From: Pseudomonadota bacterium
Lineage (GTDB): Bacteria > Pseudomonadota > Alphaproteobacteria > UBA2136 > JAPKEQ01
Length of the DNA stretch: 64,000 nt
Direction of reading: 5' to 3'
Assembly (NCBI GenBank): GCA_036141575.1
Contig: JAYZXF010000001.1
Coordinates: forward strand, 167,660-231,659
In this document: positions 1 through 8,115 of the stretch, piece by piece
How the letters are laid out: each line of letters starts with the position of its first letter
How positions within the stretch are numbered: position 1 is the stretch's first letter
The notes under the pieces: generated by a model
Told to the model about the DNA's origin: nothing
The model's database searches: none
The model's input: only the letters and a program-made list of their open reading frames with translations
Position numbers and translations under genes: made by a program

Positions 1-31
1 CGCGCACTACATAGCTAAGAGGTCATACTTC

Positions 32-691
32 TTGGTTGAGATCATTGAAAGTAAGAAAAGTCGTCAGGAGATTTCTTCTGACGACTTTCTGGCTTTATGC
101 CAAACGTATCCGAAAGTCCATATTGATTTTGGGACAGGAGACGGCATGTTTGCGCTGCGACGTGCACGTAAGGTTGAGGATGAACTTGTTATTGGCCTTG
201 ATGCCGATAGGGACAGCCTTGTAACTGGTGCGACAAAAGCTGCAAAGAAACCTGCAAAGGGTGGGGCAGCAAATGTGCGTTATGTCTGTGCTAATGCTAT
301 TGAGCTCCCTGATGATTTTGCCCAGCCAGTTGCAGATACATTTAGCATCAACTTCCCGTGGGGGAGTCTGTTGGATGTCACTGTTCTTGCGGATGAGGCG
401 TTTCTTACTGGCATTAAAAAGTGTCTCAAAGAGAATGCCATTGGTGATATTTACGTCAACCTTTTTGCGCTGCAAGATAGTGAGACGCTTCGTACAAACC
501 ACCTCCCAGAAATTACAGCTGAGACATTAGAAAGCCATGTAAAACCACTTTGGGAAAAGGCTGGCTTTAAATGGTTAGAGCACCAGTTCTTTGCCTCAGG
601 TGAAAAGGTAGATGTGGCAAGCACATGGGCCTCACGCCTGACGAAGGGCAGTGGTCGTGCTACTGTTTACTGGAAGGTTGAGGTGCTGTAA
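32..691 (+). CDS. KamB/NpmA-like 16S rRNA (adenine-1408-N1) methyltransferase
   Basis: Class I SAM-dependent methyltransferase of 219 aa. From memory it matches the KamB/NpmA/Kmr family, which methylates N1 of A1408 in the decoding site of 16S rRNA; characterised members block kanamycin and apramycin-type drugs. Visible family marks are the SAM loop DFGTGDG (residues 32-38), a KKPAKGG block (72-78), FPWGSLL with W110, and W199 in STWASRLTKG. W110 and W199 align with the two tryptophans that sandwich the target adenine in NpmA. The start is a TTG with AAGAGG at 17-22, nine bases upstream. The frame is open back to base 2, so a slightly longer N-terminus cannot be excluded, but the family aligns from here. 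Its stop overlaps the rsmI start (TAATG), implying translational coupling. The family call is fairly firm; substrate and any resistance role are inference. Confidence 0.8.
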   Translation: MVEIIESKKSRQEISSDDFLALCQTYPKVHIDFGTGDGMFALRRARKVEDELVIGLDADRDSLVTGATKAAKKPAKGGAANVRYVCANAIELPDDFAQPVADTFSINFPWGSLLDVTVLADEAFLTGIKKCLKENAIGDIYVNLFALQDSETLRTNHLPEITAETLESHVKPLWEKAGFKWLEHQFFASGEKVDVASTWASRLTKGSGRATVYWKVEVL

Positions 692-1518
692 TGCTTTGGC
701 TTGTTGGTGTTCCAATTGGTCGTGATGGGGATATGACACCTCATGCGGTTGAGATTTTGAAATCTGTTGATGTGATTGCTGCTGAAGATACCCGTAAAGC
801 ACTCCGTGTGCTGGGTAACCACAGCATTAAACCAGAGAAGCTTCTGTCTCATGGGGCGCACAACGAGCACTCATCTGTAAAAGGTATTGTGAATTTACTG
901 ACCTCAGGTCAAAGCGTCGCTTATGTGAGCGATGCAGGCATGCCTTGTATTAGTGACCCTGGGTTTATGTTGGTCAGAGCTGCTCGTGAAGCTGGTATTG
1001 ATGTGAAAGCGTCAGGCGGTACATCGGCGCTAACAATGGGGGTTGCTCTTTCAGGTCTTCCGTCTGATCGTTTTACCTTCCTTGGCTTTTTACCTCGCCA
1101 AAACAAAGCGAGAGAAGCACTACTTGAGAGCGTGAAGAACTTGCCGTTTAGTCAGGTGATTTATGAAGCACCGCACCGCATCCTTGAAACGCTTGCAGAT
1201 GTAGAGCGTTTGCTGGGCAACCGAAACTGCTTTGTTGGTCGTGAGCTTACTAAAACATATGAAGAGCACCTGACAGGCACATTGAGTGAAGTTCGTGCCT
1301 CTCTTGAAGATAGAAAAGATGTGCTTGGTGAGTTTGTTGTGGTGATTGACGCTGCCGCTGAAGGGAGCCACTTACTTACAAGTGAGGGACTTGAAAGTGA
1401 AATTTTGAACCTTCTAGGTGAGGGGTATAAAGTGAAGAAAATTCGCGATATGTTGAAAGAAAAAACACCACTCAGTGGGGCGGAACTTTACAAAAAGATT
1501 GAGGAATTAAAATCGTGA
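691..1518 (+). CDS. rsmI: RsmI, 16S rRNA (cytidine-1402-2'-O)-methyltransferase
   Basis: 275-aa tetrapyrrole-methylase-fold enzyme that methylates the 2'-hydroxyl of C1402 in the ribosomal P site using SAM. Recognisable family segments are the N-terminal LWLVGVPIG, AAEDTRK near residue 33, SDAGMPCISDPG near 80, and SALTMGVALSGLPSDRFTF with GFLPR following. Length is normal for the family. The ATG overlaps the stop of the upstream A1408-type methyltransferase gene by one base, and an intrinsic terminator follows, so the two methyltransferases probably form a two-gene operon. Confidence 0.95.
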   Translation: MLWLVGVPIGRDGDMTPHAVEILKSVDVIAAEDTRKALRVLGNHSIKPEKLLSHGAHNEHSSVKGIVNLLTSGQSVAYVSDAGMPCISDPGFMLVRAAREAGIDVKASGGTSALTMGVALSGLPSDRFTFLGFLPRQNKAREALLESVKNLPFSQVIYEAPHRILETLADVERLLGNRNCFVGRELTKTYEEHLTGTLSEVRASLEDRKDVLGEFVVVIDAAAEGSHLLTSEGLESEILNLLGEGYKVKKIRDMLKEKTPLSGAELYKKIEELKS

Positions 1519-1562
1519 CTCTCATAACACAGAGGGTCATCTCCAAACAGGTATAAACCTTT

Positions 1563-1589
1563 AAGGCGCTAGAATTGGCGCCTTTTTTT
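1563..1589 (+). terminator. Intrinsic terminator after rsmI
   Basis: A 7-bp stem AAGGCGC/GCGCCTT with an 8-base loop is followed by a run of T, 45 bp after the rsmI stop. It ends the methyltransferase pair. Confidence 0.85.
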
Positions 1590-1726
1590 AGGTAAGTTCT
1601 TAGTTAGAGGCATGATGCTCATGCCTGCACAAAATGTGATTTTGCTTAGCATTCACACATGGTTATGGCAATACGTGCCATAACACAGCTATTAAGTAGC
1701 TGTAATAAAAATAAGAACAAAAAAAC

Positions 1727-1888
1727 ATGCAAGATAAGATCCTTGAGTTAATGGCTGTAGAAGAGCCAAGTTCTGAACCTTCTGAAACAGAAGGTGAGGT
1801 TGCTATGGATGATTGGCCAGATATTGTTTGGGACTATCTTGTGGTTAGCGAAACGGAGCTAGAAGAAAAATATGCGCAAGCCTCGTAA
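1727..1888 (+). CDS. Small acidic protein of unknown function, 53 aa
   Basis: Short ORF starting with ATG at 1727 and ending TAA at 1886-1888. The product begins MQDKILELMAVEEPSSEP, is rich in Glu and Asp, and contains a tryptophan-bearing DDWPDIVWDYLVVSE segment around residues 28-42. I do not recognise it. Support for it being real comes from its 17-bp overlap with the next ORF in the same direction, its ordinary codon use, and its position in an otherwise empty 350-bp space between a terminator and the next gene. There is no strong Shine-Dalgarno; AATAAGAAC lies upstream. The overlap suggests coupled synthesis of two small proteins. Confidence 0.5.
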   Translation: MQDKILELMAVEEPSSEPSETEGEVAMDDWPDIVWDYLVVSETELEEKYAQAS

Positions 1889-2105
1889 AATGACGTCATC
1901 TGAAAAAGCACATATGAGCGATCTTATCGAGCGTATGGCGACGTCTATGCATAAGCGTTTTCCTCAGAGCGAAGAGTCTATTCGCCCGTCTCAGCTTCGT
2001 GCACAGCATCAAATTGAAACATCTGTAAACGGTTATGATGCAGATAACGTTGTTCAGCTTCCTAAGGCTTTCCACCAGTTCTTTGAAGTAGAAAAAGTTG
2101 GCTAA
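1872..2105 (+). CDS. Small protein of unknown function, 77 aa
   Basis: 77-aa polar protein beginning MRKPRKMTSSEKAHMSDLIE. The N-terminus is basic, the middle predicted helical, and no membrane segment or known motif is visible. The ATG lies inside the end of the preceding 53-aa ORF, so expression is probably coupled. A strong bidirectional terminator follows about 105 bp downstream. Function unknown. Confidence 0.6.
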   Translation: MRKPRKMTSSEKAHMSDLIERMATSMHKRFPQSEESIRPSQLRAQHQIETSVNGYDADNVVQLPKAFHQFFEVEKVG

Positions 2106-2210
2106 CTCTTCTACTAGCCTTTGCTGAAATCCTTTTTTCATATCTGTACCCATTTTAAAATAAGAGCTTGAACTAAATAAATTTCTGCCAACCTTTTTTG
2201 AGATGAACTG

Positions 2211-2238
2211 AAAAAAGAGGCCTGCTGGCCTCTTTTTA
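2211..2238. terminator. Bidirectional terminator between the small ORFs and gcvPB
   Basis: Stem AGAGGCC/GGCCTCT with loop TGCT is flanked by a run of A on one side and a run of T on the other. It can therefore stop transcription from the + strand small ORFs and from the - strand gcv operon. Confidence 0.9.
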
Positions 2239-2249
2239 TTTTTAGGTAC

Positions 2250-3695
2250 TTATTTTTCTTCAACAAGAACCGGTTTACGTGCAGCCCTTGTTTCATCCAA
2301 GCGTTTACGGAAGGTTGTTTGTGGCTGAGCGTGGAATGCGTCAGCATCGCCTTCGCGGGCACGTTTTGCTATTGTCTTCATCGCTTCAATAAAGCCATCA
2401 AGTGTCTCGCGTGATTCTGTTTCTGTTGGTTCAATCAGCATTGCGCCGTCTACTACAAGCGGGAAGTAAACCGTCATAGGGTGGAAGCCTGCATCGAGAA
2501 GGGCTTTGGCGATATCCATTGTTGTGACACCGTTTTCCTTCTGCTTTTTATGCGTGAGCAGGCACTCGTGCATGCATGGGCCAGGGTATGGCACATGGAA
2601 GTCATCCTTCAGGTTATGCAGAATGTAGTTGGCATTCAAGACAGCATCTTCAGCCACTTTTTGTAGGCCATCAGCACCGTGGCTCATCATGTAAGCAAGG
2701 GCACGGATCATCATGCCAAATTGACCATGGAAGCCTTTGATACGACCAATTGTTGTCTCGTTCTCTTTAATGAGAGTGAATGTTCCGTCTTCCTTCTTCT
2801 CTACGTATGGAATAGGGAGGTAAGGCACAAGCTCTTCAGTCACCATAACAGGGCCACTACCTGGGCCACCGCCACCATGTGGTGTTGAGAATGTTTTGTG
2901 TAGGTTAATTTGCATAACATCTACGCCGATATCGCCCGGCTTGACTTTACCAACAATGGCATTGAAGTTTGCACCATCACAGTAGAAGTAAGCGCCAATG
3001 CTATGGAGTGTATCAGCGATAACTTTTACATTCGGCTCAAACAGGCCACATGTGCTTGGGTTGGTCAGCATGAAGGCTGCAATATCTTCACCATGTGTTT
3101 CAATGGCGCTGTTGAATGCGTCCATATCCACCATACCATCATCACCAGTTTTAATGGTGACGATCGTGTATTTGCACGTGGCAGCTGTTGCTGGGTTTGT
3201 TCCATGAGCACTATCAGGCACAAGAACAACTTTACGCGGGTTGCCTTTTGCTTCATGTGCTTTGCGAATCATCATCATACCTGTGAGTTCGCCGTGAGCA
3301 CCTGCAGCAGGGTCCAGTGTTACGCCTGGAAGGCCCGAAAGCTTTTTCAGCCAATCTGTGAGCTGGTAAATAAGCTCAAGCGCGCCTTGTGAATGCTCTT
3401 CGCTTTGAAGAGGGTGCAGGTTTGCAAACCCTTCGAGGCGAGCAAGTTTTTCATTGAGCCTTGGGTTGTGCTTCATTGTGCATGAACCTAGCGGGTAAAA
3501 GTTCCCATCAATGCTGTAGTTTTGATGAGAAAGGCGTGTGTAGTGGCGCACCACTTGTGGTTCGCTCACTTCTGGTAGGCCAATTTCACTGCGGGCATTA
3601 AGACCTGTACGGTTACGCACTTCAGGTGTTGGCAGATCTACGCCATAACGACCTTTTACACTTTGATGGATCAGGAGTTCAGTTTCAAACGGCAT
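2250..3695 (-). CDS. gcvPB: Glycine dehydrogenase (decarboxylating) subunit 2
   Basis: C-terminal half of a split P-protein, the PLP-dependent enzyme that decarboxylates glycine and passes the aminomethyl group to lipoylated GcvH. The PLP-binding lysine sits in NLHKTFSTPHGGGG (around residue 267), with GSCTMKHNP near 70 and SAHGTNPATA near 162. I chose the ATG at 3695, giving 481 aa and MPFETELL, because GGAGGG lies seven bases upstream. An ATG 30 bases further up exists but has poorer spacing. The start overlaps the end of gcvPA by 11 bp, fitting stoichiometric synthesis of the two subunits. It is the last gene of the gcv operon. Confidence 0.97.
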   Translation of the reverse strand: MPFETELLIHQSVKGRYGVDLPTPEVRNRTGLNARSEIGLPEVSEPQVVRHYTRLSHQNYSIDGNFYPLGSCTMKHNPRLNEKLARLEGFANLHPLQSEEHSQGALELIYQLTDWLKKLSGLPGVTLDPAAGAHGELTGMMMIRKAHEAKGNPRKVVLVPDSAHGTNPATAATCKYTIVTIKTGDDGMVDMDAFNSAIETHGEDIAAFMLTNPSTCGLFEPNVKVIADTLHSIGAYFYCDGANFNAIVGKVKPGDIGVDVMQINLHKTFSTPHGGGGPGSGPVMVTEELVPYLPIPYVEKKEDGTFTLIKENETTIGRIKGFHGQFGMMIRALAYMMSHGADGLQKVAEDAVLNANYILHNLKDDFHVPYPGPCMHECLLTHKKQKENGVTTMDIAKALLDAGFHPMTVYFPLVVDGAMLIEPTETESRETLDGFIEAMKTIAKRAREGDADAFHAQPQTTFRKRLDETRAARKPVLVEEK

Positions 3696-5010
3696 GAGAA
3701 AGCCCTCCATTTGTGCTGTGTTCACTTAAGATGGTTTCAATCGCTGCTTTGAGTTTTGCAATATCTTCATCTGTTGTGAGCTCTGTGGCACAGAACACCA
3801 TGCTATGCAAAGTTTTACCAACTGGAATACCACCGATAATACTGTGTTTAGAGAGTTCGTCTTTCAAAAGCTCTGTAGAGATTGGGAAAGAGGCAGTTAC
3901 TTCATTAAAGAAGCTTTCCGTTTTCAGTGTAACACCATCAATGCTTTCTAAGGCATCTGCAAGTTTACAAGCCTGTGTATGGTTAAGCTGAGCCAGTGTT
4001 TTAAAGCCTGTTTCACCAAGAAGGCTAAGGTGAATGCTGAATGCTAGCGCGCAAAGGCCTTGGTTTGTGCAAATGTTAGATGTCGCTTTATCACGGCGAA
4101 TATGTTGCTCACGTGTGTTAAGTGTAAGAACAAAACCTTCTTTACCATCAGCATCTACTGTTTTACCGCAAAGTCTGCCCGGCATTTGACGCATGTACTG
4201 TTTTTTACATGCAAAGAAGCCAAGGTGAGGGCCACCATAGCTCATTGGAACGCCAATACTTTGTGCTTCACCTGCAACGATATCTGCAACTTCCGGAGCG
4301 GGAAGGAGGCCAAGTGATACAATCTCAGTGACAGCCACAACAAGTTTAGCGCCAACGGCGTCACACTTCTCACGGAGCTCTTTAAGGTCAAAGACAAGGC
4401 CGTAGTAGTTTGGTGACTGGATGATGACACAAGCTGTATTTTCATCAGGTTCAGTGCCAAGCTCTACAGTGCCATTGCTATGTGTTGAGTAACTCTTGAG
4501 GACATCAATGTAATCAGGGTGTACGCATGGGTACACGATTACATTGCTACGCTTTGTGAGGCGTTTGGCCATAAGGGCTGCTTCAGTAACCGCTGTTGCG
4601 CCGTCATACATAGAGGCGTTGGCGATATCCATGCCTGTTAGGCGTGCGATGTAGTTTTGGAACTCGTAAACATACGTCAATGTACCTTGAGAAACCTCTG
4701 GCTGGTACGGTGTGTATGTTGTGAGAAACTCACCGCGCTGAATCAGGTGGTCAACACTTGCAGGGATATGGTGATGGTAGCACCCGCCGCCAAGGAAAGA
4801 TGGCAACTTTGATGTCGGTGTGTTCTTTTCTGCAAGGGCTTTAATATGCGATTCAACCTGCATTTCCCCCATGTGGGATGGCAGCGAGGAAAGTGGCTCT
4901 GACATAAGAGTTTCACTTGGAACATGTGTATATAGTTCATCAATATGCTTTGCGCCAATCGCGTTCAGCATGTCCTTTCTGCTTTCATCTGTATGGGGTA
5001 GGTATCTCAC
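3685..5010 (-). CDS. gcvPA: Glycine dehydrogenase (decarboxylating) subunit 1
   Basis: N-terminal half (441 aa) of the split P-protein of the glycine cleavage system. Typical segments are FLGGGCYHHHIPA, TPYQPEVSQG (YQPE) and MSYGGPHLGFFA. The start is GTG at 5010 with an AAGGGA ribosome site upstream. Gene order gcvT-gcvH-gcvPA-gcvPB places all of the pathway-specific subunits together; the shared lipoamide dehydrogenase L-protein is not in the window. Confidence 0.97.
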   Translation of the reverse strand: MRYLPHTDESRKDMLNAIGAKHIDELYTHVPSETLMSEPLSSLPSHMGEMQVESHIKALAEKNTPTSKLPSFLGGGCYHHHIPASVDHLIQRGEFLTTYTPYQPEVSQGTLTYVYEFQNYIARLTGMDIANASMYDGATAVTEAALMAKRLTKRSNVIVYPCVHPDYIDVLKSYSTHSNGTVELGTEPDENTACVIIQSPNYYGLVFDLKELREKCDAVGAKLVVAVTEIVSLGLLPAPEVADIVAGEAQSIGVPMSYGGPHLGFFACKKQYMRQMPGRLCGKTVDADGKEGFVLTLNTREQHIRRDKATSNICTNQGLCALAFSIHLSLLGETGFKTLAQLNHTQACKLADALESIDGVTLKTESFFNEVTASFPISTELLKDELSKHSIIGGIPVGKTLHSMVFCATELTTDEDIAKLKAAIETILSEHSTNGGLSHAV

Positions 5011-5048
5011 GTACGGTGTCCCTTTATTATTGTGGTTTTAAGTTGGGC

Positions 5049-5435
5049 CTATTGGATACCTTCAACGTATGCTGTGTAAGCATCTGCGTCTAGGGTATCT
5101 TCAAGCTCTTCAGCGTCGCTCATTTCAATTTTAACGAACCAAGCATCGCCAAATGGGTTTGAGTTCACCATGTCTGGTGCATCAGCAAGCTCTGTGTTGA
5201 CTTCAACAACTTTACCGCTGATTGGTGTGTAAACTTCTGAGGCTGCTTTCACAGATTCAACAACAGCGAAGTGATCGCCTTTAGAAACTTCAGCGCCATC
5301 TTCTGGTAGTTCTACAAACACAACATCGCCAAGAGAGCTTTGTGCGAAATCTGTAATACCAATTGTGACTGTGTTGCCTTCAATTTCCAGCCATTCATGT
5401 TCAGCTGTGTATTTCAAATGAGATGGAATATCCAT
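5049..5435 (-). CDS. gcvH: Glycine cleavage system H protein
   Basis: 128-aa lipoyl carrier that shuttles the aminomethyl intermediate between the P- and T-proteins. The lipoylated lysine is K63 in VVESVKAASEVYTPISG, the usual hallmark, and the HEWLEIEG start is typical. An AGGAG site lies nine bases before the ATG. It lies 44 bp downstream of gcvT and 38 bp upstream of gcvPA. Confidence 0.97.
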   Translation of the reverse strand: MDIPSHLKYTAEHEWLEIEGNTVTIGITDFAQSSLGDVVFVELPEDGAEVSKGDHFAVVESVKAASEVYTPISGKVVEVNTELADAPDMVNSNPFGDAWFVKIEMSDAEELEDTLDADAYTAYVEGIQ

Positions 5436-5479
5436 TTGTGTGCTCCTATGTTTATGTAAATTTTGTTTAAAATTAAAAC

Positions 5480-6562
5480 TTATTTTAGGTGGTTTAGGCT
5501 TGAAACTTTTGCCTTTAGTTTGCGGCCACGTACATCAATTTCTACAGGTGTGTTCATGGCGCTGTGGGACGTGGATACGTAGCCCATGGCAATGGCACGC
5601 TCAAGTGTTGGAGAAAATCCACCGCTTGTGACTTTGCCAATTTCTTCACCGTCTTCTGAGAAGATGGCAGCGCCTTCACGAGCGATACCTTTATCAACAA
5701 GCGTAAGGCCAACGCGCTTTTTCTTCAGGCCTTGGTTCATTTGGCCTTCAATCATCTCGCAACCCATGTAGCCGTCATGTGCTTTATCAACAATCCAGCC
5801 GAGAGAGGCTTCAAGTGGCGTTGTTTTATCATCCATGTCATGGCCGTAAAGTGGGAAGCCAACTTCCAAACGGAGACTGTCTCTTGCGCCAAGGCCAATT
5901 GGTTTAACATGAGGTTCTGCCATCAGGTCTTCCCAAAGGGCAGGGATCATGTTATTGGCAATGCTAATTTCAAAGCCATCTTCACCTGTGTAGCCTGTAC
6001 GAGTGATGCGGCAAGGGTGTCCTTCAAAGGCGGCGTCAACGTAGCTCATCTTCTTTAGAACAGAAAATTCAACTTCATCAAAAATAAGATGCATCACTTC
6101 TTCTGCTTTGGGGCCTTGAACAGCAATGAGGCCGTATTCTGCCATATCCTCTAAAGTGACATCTGCAGGCAGGTTTTCCCAGAGCCATGCACGGTCTTTA
6201 TCAAGTGTTGCCCCGTTTACAACAAGGTAAAAGGCATCCTCTGCAAGTTTGGTGACAATCAGGTCATCAATAATTCCGCCTTCGGGTGTACATAGAACCG
6301 TGTAACGACACTTATGAACAGGGAGGTGGCTAAAGTTATATGGGGTAAGTTTACTGATCTCTTCACAAGCGCGTTTACCTTTCAGAAGGAACTGCCCCAT
6401 GTGAGACACATCAAATACACCACAAGACGCGCGTGTATGTAGGTGCTCTGCTTTAATGCCCTCATATTGAATTGGCATGTCATAGCCAGCAAAGCTCACC
6501 ATTTTGGCGCCAAGTTGAACGTGATGATCGTAAAGTGGTGTTTTTAAATTTTTCTTATCCAT
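5480..6562 (-). CDS. gcvT: Aminomethyltransferase (glycine cleavage T protein)
   Basis: 360-aa tetrahydrofolate-dependent T-protein that releases ammonia from the H-protein-bound intermediate and makes 5,10-methylene-THF. Typical motifs are LKTPLYDHHVQLGAKMVSFAGYD at the start (abbreviated: LYDHH and FAGYDMP), GVFDVSHMGQ, RTGYTGEDGFEI and GLGARDSLRLE. The frame extends 12 codons further up, but the product should begin MDKKNLKTPL at 6562. A -35/-10 pair ends exactly 7 bases before this ATG, so the mRNA appears leaderless, which also leaves no room for a glycine riboswitch. First gene of the gcv operon. Confidence 0.96.
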   Translation of the reverse strand: MDKKNLKTPLYDHHVQLGAKMVSFAGYDMPIQYEGIKAEHLHTRASCGVFDVSHMGQFLLKGKRACEEISKLTPYNFSHLPVHKCRYTVLCTPEGGIIDDLIVTKLAEDAFYLVVNGATLDKDRAWLWENLPADVTLEDMAEYGLIAVQGPKAEEVMHLIFDEVEFSVLKKMSYVDAAFEGHPCRITRTGYTGEDGFEISIANNMIPALWEDLMAEPHVKPIGLGARDSLRLEVGFPLYGHDMDDKTTPLEASLGWIVDKAHDGYMGCEMIEGQMNQGLKKKRVGLTLVDKGIAREGAAIFSEDGEEIGKVTSGGFSPTLERAIAMGYVSTSHSAMNTPVEIDVRGRKLKAKVSSLNHLK

Positions 6563-6598
6563 AGGGCATATCATGCCCCGAAATTGACATCTCTGCAA
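6563..6598 (-). promoter_or_regulatory. Putative leaderless promoter of gcvT
   Basis: On the minus strand, TTGCAG (6593-6598) and CATGAT (6570-6575) are separated by 17 bp. The -10 is followed by exactly seven bases and then the gcvT ATG at 6562, so the predicted start of transcription is the A of the start codon. No Shine-Dalgarno fits. The -10 also lies in an inverted repeat GGGCAT/ATGCCC that could be an operator. Confidence 0.5.
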
Positions 6599-6685
6599 CG
6601 CTTCTTCTTTAAAAAGAATAAAGATGAAGAAAATGTCTTAAGGTAAGTATGGTTTTTCCTTGTGTGAGGCGCCATAATAGAGGGT

Positions 6686-7147
6686 ATGACATACACATTG
6701 GTATCAGCAGACGAAAACCTTCCGGTAGGCGAAAGACGCCTACGGGTTTTCCTTGGAGGAAACTGTCGAGGACGCGATTGGCGCCTTGATTTTTACCGCC
6801 GTTTTTCATCAGAAGAAATTATCTTTATTACGCCAAAGCGCGATAGCTTTGCTGATCCTGATATGGACCCTGTAAGCCATGCCAACCAAGTCGGGTGGGA
6901 GCGTCAGGCGATTGACCGTGCTGATGTATGCCTATTCTGGCTGGGTGAAGGCCTTGCAAACCAAGCCTCTCGTGTAGAGATTGGTTACGCACTTGGTAAA
7001 GGATGTACAACATTGATTGGTGCGTCTGATGGATTCCTTGGTCTTGAGCACCTGAGTGCCTTTAGCGGTATGGTGCTTTCAACAAGTGTAGAAGGTCTCA
7101 TGGCGAGACTGACAAGCCTTGTTGAAGAACACAAACTGAAAGCGTAG
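6686..7147 (+). CDS. Nucleoside 2-deoxyribosyltransferase-like protein
   Basis: 153-aa protein with the pattern of nucleoside 2-deoxyribosyltransferase-like proteins (the Nuc_deoxyri_tr families): RVFLGGNCRGRDWR near residue 19, VGWERQAIDRADVCLFWL around 69-86, and SRVEIGYALGKG around 94-105. Family members cleave or exchange the glycosidic bond of deoxynucleosides or modified nucleotides; some are only nucleotide binders. WE and the late RVE-G acid are kept. CATAAT at 6673-6678 lies 7 bases before the ATG, another possible leaderless start, though no good -35 is seen. A second distant member of the superfamily lies at 13081. Exact substrate unknown. Confidence 0.6.
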   Translation: MTYTLVSADENLPVGERRLRVFLGGNCRGRDWRLDFYRRFSSEEIIFITPKRDSFADPDMDPVSHANQVGWERQAIDRADVCLFWLGEGLANQASRVEIGYALGKGCTTLIGASDGFLGLEHLSAFSGMVLSTSVEGLMARLTSLVEEHKLKA

Positions 7148-7154
7148 TTTTCCT

Positions 7155-7553
7155 ATGCGCCTTTATATGCAGGCTTGCTTTTTATACGGAACAGGAGCAA
7201 TTTCTAGCGCTTTAACTGTTTTTGTTTTCTGGATTCTTGGTAAAATTCTCTCTGGTTGGGGATTTCTTCTGAGAGATCTTGAAATTGATAACTTTTATGG
7301 CCCAATGTTCTGGGGCGGGATTTGTGGCTTAGGCCTAATGCTGCCACCTAAGTATGGCCGTACGGTTCAGTTTATTCTGTGCGCAACATTTGCAGCACTT
7401 CTACATATTTTTATGATTCACAACTGGCTAAATATGCGCTTCTTCACGCTCTTTAACAGTACAGCACTCCTTCAAAAAACTGAGCTGTGCCTGATTCTCA
7501 CATATATTGTGGTTTGGGGCGGAATGTTTGCTCTTATTTCACGCAAGGGCTAA
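7155..7553 (+). CDS. Integral membrane protein of unknown function
   Basis: 132-aa hydrophobic protein with about four predicted membrane helices, near residues 8-35, 47-65, 72-92 and 109-128, the last preceded by an amphipathic segment. I do not recognise a family. It begins 7 bp after the preceding deoxyribosyltransferase-like gene, so it is probably in the same transcript. Its 3' end overlaps the end of the convergent lipoprotein gene by 20 bp. Confidence 0.7.
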   Translation: MRLYMQACFLYGTGAISSALTVFVFWILGKILSGWGFLLRDLEIDNFYGPMFWGGICGLGLMLPPKYGRTVQFILCATFAALLHIFMIHNWLNMRFFTLFNSTALLQKTELCLILTYIVVWGGMFALISRKG

Positions 7554-8019
7554 CGCTCAGGTCTGTGAGCGCGTCAGCAAGTTGGTGCGTGGCAAAGTAC
7601 GCTTGTTTTTTCTGTGACCCTTCACCTGCGGGACGATATGTAATCACGAGAAAACCGTCTTGTTTGTTAAGTCTTGAAACAAGAGCAGGGTGGAAAGGTA
7701 CATCAAAGCTAAAGACACCGTTGGCGCCTTCTACAGCAGGCACATATTTGGGTTGAGCGGTATGTCGCACAAGAGGAATACCTTCAAGTGGTACATCTGA
7801 TTTAATACGTACACGGTATGTTTCAGCACTGAGGCGTGCATCTGAAGTTAAAGAGATATCTGCACGTCTTGATGAGATCATGCAATCTGAGACATTCCAA
7901 ATGCCATAATGCTTTTTCACGATAACAGGCTTTTCATCTGCGTACTTAGGAACGCAGGCTGAAATTGACGCTCCAATAAGAGCAATTGCACATGTTTTAG
8001 TCAGAATGTTTTTTTTCAT
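7534..8019 (-). CDS. Putative lipoprotein of unknown function
   Basis: 161-aa protein with a lipoprotein signal peptide: MKKN start, hydrophobic core and lipobox ISAC with acylated Cys22. The mature part has four further cysteines or pairs suggestive of an envelope fold but no motif I recognise. The start at 8019 is set by an AAGGAG site; the frame extends seven codons further but lacks one. It is divergent from the aldehyde dehydrogenase gene and its tail overlaps the upstream membrane-protein gene. Confidence 0.75.
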   Translation of the reverse strand: MKKNILTKTCAIALIGASISACVPKYADEKPVIVKKHYGIWNVSDCMISSRRADISLTSDARLSAETYRVRIKSDVPLEGIPLVRHTAQPKYVPAVEGANGVFSFDVPFHPALVSRLNKQDGFLVITYRPAGEGSQKKQAYFATHQLADALTDLSVSPCVK

Positions 8020-8115
8020 GATTTCTCCTTGTGGGGGCACATACCTTGTGGCAGCATGCTACTGTCTAAAGGCGACTTAGGCAAGTTTACAAAAAAGAAT
8101 AAGGAGAGAGACCGG

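Noticed and set aside
2910..3392. 160-codon open frame on the plus strand
   Set aside because: It lies wholly antisense inside gcvPB, is Cys/His-rich from reverse codons, and has no ribosome site.
6563..6685. Glycine riboswitch upstream of gcvT
   Set aside because: The gcvT start appears leaderless and only about 120 bp separate it from the divergent gene; no tandem aptamer pattern is visible.
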